Source: CAYTMY01 sp964618075 (GTDB lineage: Bacteria > Bacillota > Clostridia > Eubacteriales > Anaerofustaceae). Taken from it: DNA of 64,000 nucleotides. The stretch spans positions 1 to 64,000 of the forward strand of contig CAZTZO010000006.1 in assembly GCA_964618075.1 (NCBI GenBank), written 5' to 3'. Positions 61,354 through 64,000 of the stretch are shown here, one piece after another (the first letter of the stretch is position 1; each line of letters opens with the position of its first letter). The translations under genes were made by a program, and so were the position numbers. Below the pieces are notes generated by a model. That model was not told where the DNA came from and searched no databases. It saw only the letters and a program-made list of their open reading frames with translations.

Positions 61354-62453
61354 TTTTGTTGTCCCTCCTCGTTAAGCTTGTAAATAACGGGCTGACCTCC
61401 GTCGGGAGAAAATACTTTATCGGGATTCGCTTCGATTATCCTTATAGCGGATTCTTCACTCGCAATATACACTGCATTATCCTTTTGCATAACGACCATG
61501 CTTCTTAATTTCAATCTGTCGTTTAACGCCATAACTCCGCCTGTAAAGCCCTGAATTATCGAAAACGGTCCAGTCATAAGAAGCGAAGAGAACATCGTTC
61601 TAAGGAATGTTATTCTCATTGCCTCGTCCTTTCCCAGCTTGTCAATCTCAGACCAGAAGGGGGCGGCTATAACACAGGCTATTTCCTCAAGCGTAAGCTT
61701 TTTTCTTCTCTGAAGATAATCTATAATATATGCTATGACCTCGGTATCCGTAAGAAGCGTGCATTTATAACCGAACATCTCTATAAAGCGCCTGTTTGCG
61801 TCATAGGATGATATTTCTCCGTTATGCACTACGCTCGAATCAAGCAAGCCAAAGGGGTGCGCTCCTCCCCACCAGCCCGGTGTATTTGTGGGATATCTGC
61901 CGTGCGCCGTCCATAAATATCCGCTGTAAGACTCTAAATCATAAAACTTTCCTACATCCTCGGGATAACCGACAGCCTTAAATATACCCATATTTTTTCC
62001 ACTGGAAAACACATATGCTCCGTTTACGCACGTGTTAATATGAATTACGCCACGCACCACGAATTCGTCCTCGTCGACCTGAGAGGTCGCAAGCTTTGTT
62101 GTAAGAGGAAGGGCGAAATATCTCCATATCAACGGTTCGTTTTTGATTTGAGGAATTTTCCTTGTGGGTATCTTCGACATATCCACAACGTCGTAGTTCT
62201 TAAACAGATAATCCTCACATTCCTTCTTCGCATTCTCATTGTCATAAAAAACATGGAAAGCATAATAATCCTTATATTCGGGATATATCCCATACCCTGC
62301 AAAGCCGCCTCCAAGACCGTTTGAGCGCTCGTGCATGAGTCCTATTGATTTAATAATATTCTCCCCGCTCACTCTTTTGCCGTCTCTTTGGAATATGGCG
62401 CTTATTGCGCAGCCTGACGGAATCCTGTAGCCGTTTTCACCTTCTCTTAACAT
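61344..62453 (-). CDS. Class II glutamine amidotransferase subunit of split glutamate synthase
   Basis: Ntn-type glutaminase that supplies ammonia to the FMN subunit. Downstream motifs are clear: TAHGRYPTNTPGWWGGAHPF, VVHNGEISSYDANRRF and TLLTDTEVIAYIIDYL. The nucleophile should be an N-terminal Cys; the only candidate is Cys15 in RIPSGCAISAIF (numbered from the chosen start), so removal of a short propeptide of 14 residues is required. The ATG at 62453 is chosen because GAGG lies 8 bp upstream; an ATG 6 bp earlier is too close to that site. First gene of the gltS operon, preceded by an attenuator-type leader. Confidence 0.88.
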   Translation of the reverse strand: MLREGENGYRIPSGCAISAIFQRDGKRVSGENIIKSIGLMHERSNGLGGGFAGYGIYPEYKDYYAFHVFYDNENAKKECEDYLFKNYDVVDMSKIPTRKIPQIKNEPLIWRYFALPLTTKLATSQVDEDEFVVRGVIHINTCVNGAYVFSSGKNMGIFKAVGYPEDVGKFYDLESYSGYLWTAHGRYPTNTPGWWGGAHPFGLLDSSVVHNGEISSYDANRRFIEMFGYKCTLLTDTEVIAYIIDYLQRRKKLTLEEIACVIAAPFWSEIDKLGKDEAMRITFLRTMFSSLLMTGPFSIIQGFTGGVMALNDRLKLRSMVVMQKDNAVYIASEESAIRIIEANPDKVFSPDGGQPVIYKLNEEGQQKWL

Positions 62454-62480
62454 AACCATTACCTCATTAATGTTATATGT

Positions 62481-62540
62481 AAAAATAAAAAACGCCCGAT
62501 AAATATCTTAATATAATATAAAGATACTGTTACCGAACGT
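62481..62540 (-). terminator. Leader attenuator terminator of the gltS operon
   Basis: On the minus strand ACGTTCGGTAA..GTATCTT pairs with AAGATAT..TTATCGGGCGT (several G-T pairs, small bulge, AT-rich loop) and is followed by T6-A-T5. It lies between the operon promoter and the first gene, so it can abort transcription unless prevented. Confidence 0.75.
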
Positions 62541-62548
62541 CATTGTTC
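62535..62548 (-). promoter_or_regulatory. ANTAR-type hexaloop hairpin in the gltS leader
   Basis: Minus strand GAAC-AATGAC-GTTC: perfect 4-bp stem plus a flanking T-G pair, with a six-base loop having A at 1 and G at 4, the known ANTAR recognition pattern. Its 3' strand is part of the 5' arm of the terminator, so the two structures exclude each other. The usual second hairpin upstream is not evident. Confidence 0.65.
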
Positions 62549-62569
62549 ATACATATTCAAATTTATTAT

Positions 62570-62597
62570 ATTATACACTTTAGCTTTGATATGTCAC
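62570..62597 (-). promoter_or_regulatory. Promoter of the gltS operon
   Basis: Minus strand GTGACA, 16-bp spacer, TATAAT, about 115 bp before the first gene. Confidence 0.6.
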
Positions 62598-62626
62598 TAC
62601 CTTTTTGACAAAAAATGAAAAAATTA

Positions 62627-62654
62627 TTGACAATATGTTTCCAAAGGTTATAAT
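62627..62654 (+). promoter_or_regulatory. Promoter of glnN
   Basis: TTGACA, 16-bp spacer, TATAAT; predicted start near 62661, just before the leader hairpins. Confidence 0.75.
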
Positions 62655-62664
62655 ATGCACATAT

Positions 62665-62680
62665 ACAGCAAAGGCGCTGT
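62665..62680 (+). promoter_or_regulatory. ANTAR-type hexaloop hairpin in the glnN leader
   Basis: ACAGC-AAAGGC-GCTGT: perfect 5-bp stem and six-base loop with A at 1 and G at 4. The loop and 3' strand are also the 5' arm of the following terminator, so binding of an ANTAR protein here would block termination. No clear companion hairpin is seen upstream. Confidence 0.7.
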
Positions 62681-62716
62681 GGATAATTTTTGTTATCCGC
62701 AGCGCCTTTTATTTTT
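62670..62716 (+). terminator. Leader attenuator terminator of glnN
   Basis: A 17-bp stem (AAAGGCGCTG.GGATAA / TTATCC.CAGCGCCTTT, one G-T pair) with 6-base loop and TTTTATTTTT tail, ending directly at the glnN Shine-Dalgarno. It lies downstream of the promoter, so it acts as an attenuator. Confidence 0.88.
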
Positions 62717-62730
62717 GGAGGTTATCAATT

Positions 62731-64000
62731 ATGAAAAACATACCCGAACTATTTGCAAAGATGGTGTTCAATGACGATGTTATGAGAGAAAAACTGCCAA
62801 AGGATATCTACAAGTCCCTGCAAAACACAATAAGAAACGGTGGAGATCTCGATATCACTGTGGCAAATGCAGTCGCAACGGCTATGAAGGACTGGGCGAT
62901 AGAAAAAGGAGCTACACACTTTACACACTGGTTCCAGCCGATGACGGGAATTACTGCAGAAAAGCACGATAGCTTCATTTCCCCCACAGAGAACGGAAAA
63001 GTCATCATGGAGTTTTCAGGCAAGGAGCTTATCAAGGGAGAACCGGACGCCTCCAGCTTTCCTTCCGGAGGCTTAAGAGCAACATTTGAGGCAAGAGGCT
63101 ACACGGCATGGGACCCGACTTCATATGCCTTTATAAAGGACGATTCTCTTTGTATACCGACGGCATTCTGTTCATACGGAGGAGAAGTCCTTGACAAGAA
63201 AACACCCTTGCTTCGTTCAATGGAGCTTGTCAGTGAACAGGCAATAAGAGTGTTGAAGCTCTTCGGGATAAACGACGTAACCAAGGTTTCCGCAACGGTG
63301 GGACCTGAACAGGAATACTTTCTTATAGATAAAGAATTGTATCTTAAAAGAAAGGATTTGATCTTTACCGGCCGAACGCTGTTCGGTGCAAAATCTCCTA
63401 AGGGACAGGAAATGGAAGACCATTATTTCGGAGTTATCAAGCCGAGAGTCATGGAATTTATGGAAGACCTCAACGAAGAATTGTGGAAGCTCGGCATATA
63501 CGCAAAGACCGAACACAATGAAGTCGCACCCGCACAACACGAGCTTGCTCCTATATTTACCACTGCTAATATAGCGACAGATCACAATCAGCTGACAATG
63601 GAGATGATGAAAAAAGTAGCCGACAAGCACTCATTAGCCTGTCTCTTGCACGAAAAACCGTTTGAAGGCGTAAACGGAAGCGGTAAACATAATAACTGGT
63701 CGCTTTCAACAAATACAGGCTTGAATCTGCTTGAGCCGGGCAAATCACCCGAAACGAACACTATGTTCCAGCTCTTTGTATGCGCCGTTATAGAAGCGAT
63801 AGACGAGCATCAGGATCTTTTGAGAATAGCCGTTGCTGGAGCGGGAAACGACCACAGGCTTGGAGCTAACGAAGCGCCTCCTGCAATAGTATCTATGTTC
63901 CTAGGAGAAGAGCTAAGTGCCGTTCTTTCTTCGGTAAGAAAACAAACCGAATACAGTAAAACAAAAGTTGATGATATGAAAACGGACGTTCATGTGCTTC
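62731..64000 (+). CDS. glnN: Type III glutamine synthetase, 5' part
   Basis: ATP-dependent synthesis of glutamine from glutamate and ammonia by the large GSIII form common in Bacteroides and clostridial gut bacteria. The frame runs past the window end; 423 of about 700 residues are seen. GSIII motifs: FPSGGLRATFEARGYTAWD, VGPEQEYFLID, HNEVAPAQHELAPIF, GVNGSGKHNNWSL and NDHRLGANEAPPA, all with intact metal and substrate residues. GGAGG lies 9 bp before the ATG. Expression is probably attenuated by the leader terminator and relieved by the ANTAR protein. This is likely the working glutamine synthetase of the region. Confidence 0.95.
   Translation, partial: MKNIPELFAKMVFNDDVMREKLPKDIYKSLQNTIRNGGDLDITVANAVATAMKDWAIEKGATHFTHWFQPMTGITAEKHDSFISPTENGKVIMEFSGKELIKGEPDASSFPSGGLRATFEARGYTAWDPTSYAFIKDDSLCIPTAFCSYGGEVLDKKTPLLRSMELVSEQAIRVLKLFGINDVTKVSATVGPEQEYFLIDKELYLKRKDLIFTGRTLFGAKSPKGQEMEDHYFGVIKPRVMEFMEDLNEELWKLGIYAKTEHNEVAPAQHELAPIFTTANIATDHNQLTMEMMKKVADKHSLACLLHEKPFEGVNGSGKHNNWSLSTNTGLNLLEPGKSPETNTMFQLFVCAVIEAIDEHQDLLRIAVAGAGNDHRLGANEAPPAIVSMFLGEELSAVLSSVRKQTEYSKTKVDDMKTDVHVL

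Noticed and set aside
62600..62665. First ANTAR hairpin upstream of the glnN hexaloop
   Set aside because: The only AxxGxx candidate (ATTGAC) overlaps the -35 element with a 3-bp stem, so it would not be transcribed from the predicted start.
1..64000. CRISPR arrays, insertion sequences, prophage or conjugative genes
   Set aside because: No regularly spaced repeats, transposase, integrase, portal/terminase or relaxase motifs were seen.

Overview
The window is chromosomal DNA of moderate-to-low G+C from a strictly anaerobic Firmicute, most likely a class Clostridia gut-type bacterium. The supporting genes are a single-chain pyruvate:ferredoxin oxidoreductase, a type III glutamine synthetase, a glutamate synthase split into separate subunit genes, an ANTAR antiterminator beside a glutamine synthetase-like gene, a SpoVB-like flippase, DUF421/DUF4363 membrane proteins and GGDEF/HD-GYP proteins. 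Genes are tightly packed, with strong Shine-Dalgarno sites, 1-35 bp overlaps and clear rho-independent terminators. I saw no phage, transposase, CRISPR array or rRNA operon. The RNA genes are rnpB and one tRNA-Thr.

Layout. 1-5.6 kb: 3' part of guaA, a diguanylate cyclase, a YccA/Bax-inhibitor protein, a VanZ-like protein and a ProC-like reductase. 5.8-11.7 kb: a membrane protein, a hydroxyacyl dehydrogenase, then an apparent catabolic unit of GntP-type permease, SMP-30-type lactonase and a UGSC-like protein. 11.8-23 kb: glyA, an FtsX/MacB-like ABC exporter, an HD plus HD-GYP pair, panT-coaX-dus, prfA and a ZIP transporter. 23-30.4 kb: a leftward operon of ATP-grasp protein, alanine racemase, a GlpA-like dehydrogenase, its FAD partner, a DUF1667 protein and an alkyl-DHAP-synthase-like flavoprotein. 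30.5-40 kb: MATE exporter, an orphan E2-like protein, nifJ, rnpB, nif3, trmK, a flavodoxin and an M19 dipeptidase. 40-46.5 kb: ispD with a divergent E1-alpha/E1-beta/E2-like set, then galK-galT. 46.7-55.6 kb: tRNA-Thr, a flippase, rsmA, a PspC protein, a flavin reductase, a two-gene homocysteine synthesis system, DUF421/DUF4363 and a solitary DNA methyltransferase. 55.6-64 kb: a nitrogen-assimilation region with the split glutamate synthase, a degenerate GS-I-like gene and an ANTAR regulator on the minus strand, divergent from glnN.

The most interesting signal is in this last region. Both divergent leaders (gltS operon and glnN) contain an intrinsic terminator preceded by a small hairpin with a six-base loop having A at position 1 and G at position 4, the known ANTAR recognition feature. 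In both cases the hairpin overlaps the terminator's 5' arm. The ANTAR gene is the last gene of the operon it appears to control. The gene just before it encodes a glutamine synthetase homologue that has lost most catalytic residues and may be a sensor rather than an enzyme. Other notable points are an E1/E2-like complex with no lipoyl domain, no E3 gene and missing active-site histidines; a tandem HD/HD-GYP protein split by one base in an A7 run; missing catalytic residues in GuaA (Cys to Arg) and CoaX (Asp to Asn); and a 119-bp tandem duplication across a gene junction. All functional calls come from reading the sequence and recalling families; no database search was run.
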